This document shows, in pieces, positions 16,725 to 16,944 of a stretch of DNA of 16,944 nucleotides. Within the stretch, counting starts at the first letter, position 1. Every line of letters begins with the position of its first letter. The stretch covers positions 1 through 16,944 of the forward strand of contig JAAAOH010000099.1 of the NCBI GenBank assembly GCA_009908925.1, read 5' to 3'. Both the position numbers and the translations under genes were made by a program. The notes under the pieces are model-generated. The model was not told the DNA's origin, searched no databases, and saw only the letters and a program-made list of their open reading frames with translations. Source of the stretch: Spirochaetota bacterium. Its GTDB lineage: Bacteria; Spirochaetota; Spirochaetia; DSM-27196; PWMO01.

Positions 16725-16753
16725 ACCATAGCGGAAACTGCGGGGCGCTGCAA
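16725..16753 (-). promoter_or_regulatory. candidate recQ promoter overlapping the cheW terminator
   Basis: On the minus strand TTGCAG (16753-16748), a 17-nt spacer and TATGGT (16730-16725) match consensus at four of six positions each. The -10 box ends 7 nt before the recQ ATG, predicting a leaderless or nearly leaderless mRNA. The -35 box lies partly in the downstream arm of the hairpin at 16740-16770. Confidence 0.42.
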
Positions 16754-16770
16754 GCCGGGCAGCGCCCCGC
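16740..16770 (-). terminator. hairpin terminator downstream of cheW
   Basis: A perfect 12-bp inverted repeat (GCGGGGCGCTGC at 16740-16751, its complement at 16759-16770) surrounds a 7-nt loop, 13 nt after the cheW stop. On the minus strand it is followed by AGTTTCC, only three T, so termination may be partial. It is the strongest stem in this gap. Confidence 0.6.
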
Positions 16771-16783
16771 GGGACTGCGGCTC

Positions 16784-16944
16784 CTACTGCGCCACCTTCG
16801 CGCCCGATTCCACCGCCTGCAGCTCGTCGGCTGCAAAGACCTGATCGAGGTTGAGGATGATGATGAACTTCTCATCAACCTTCCCGATGCCCTGGATGAA
16901 GTCCGCGCTGATGCGCGTGCCCACCCGCGGCGGCGGCTCGATGT
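16784..16944 (-). CDS. cheW: chemotaxis coupling protein CheW (C-terminal part; runs off the window end)
   Basis: Only the last 53 complete codons are present. Reading the minus strand from the edge gives PPPRVGTRISADFIQGIGKV, then a segment with FIIILNLDQVF, and a tail ending GAKVAQ before a TAG stop. This is the standard CheW C-terminus, with its last SH3-like strands and closing helix. CheW bridges chemoreceptors and the CheA kinase at the membrane array. The start lies beyond the window. A strong hairpin follows the stop, so the transcription unit probably ends here. Confidence 0.88.
   Translation of the reverse strand, partial: IEPPPRVGTRISADFIQGIGKVDEKFIIILNLDQVFAADELQAVESGAKVAQ

Overview
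The window is GC-rich, densely coded bacterial chromosome with many four-base ATGA gene overlaps and convergent genes that overlap at their 3' ends. It has 14 complete protein-coding genes and one partial one. I see no tRNA, rRNA, CRISPR array, insertion sequence or phage gene. The mix suggests a free-living, motile bacterium and fits a GC-rich spirochaete: a two-propeller diguanylate cyclase, an HWE/HisKA_2-type kinase, a class III adenylate cyclase, the GlpO-like/flavoprotein/DUF1667 trio, ClpS and CheW. That assignment is an inference from gene content only.

Layout. Positions 20-6059 (minus strand) look like one transcription unit. A large membrane-anchored sensor diguanylate cyclase comes first, then a Ldh2/DpkA-type NAD(P)H-dependent imino- or keto-acid reductase, a protein with a C-terminal J-domain, and an AEC-family permease. 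The first two junctions are ATGA overlaps and the last is a 12-nt gap. Positions 6172-7750 (minus) hold a membrane HWE/HisKA_2 histidine kinase and a small two-helix membrane protein. A divergent regulatory region (7751-7893) with a perfect tandem 12-bp repeat separates the kinase from a plus-strand operon. That operon encodes a GlpA/GlpO-like FAD dehydrogenase, an NAD(P)/FAD oxidoreductase and a DUF1667 Cys-cluster protein, with clpS 16 nt behind it.

Positions 11183-14336 (minus) encode a secreted 5'-nucleotidase-type phosphoesterase, a class III adenylate cyclase with an N-terminal zinc-knuckle-like region, and a secreted thermonuclease-like protein. The thermonuclease tail runs antisense into clpS for 97 bp. 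Positions 14427-14894 (plus) encode a hot-dog thioesterase, convergent and overlapping by 34 bp with recQ (14861-16717, minus). The window ends inside cheW (minus strand).

Functional themes. Signalling is over-represented: c-di-GMP synthesis, cAMP synthesis, a histidine kinase and chemotaxis coupling. The most unusual sequence-level items are: a perfect 11-bp hairpin that buries the ribosome-binding site of the adenylate cyclase; three genes whose best promoter puts the -10 box 6-7 nt before the ATG, suggesting leaderless mRNAs; the tandem repeat in the kinase/glp divergent region; a ClpS with a changed specificity-pocket residue; and a DpkA-like reductase lacking the family's His-His motif. 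I did not find a wholly new multi-gene system. The best candidate for unexplored biology is the diguanylate cyclase-reductase-J-protein-permease operon.
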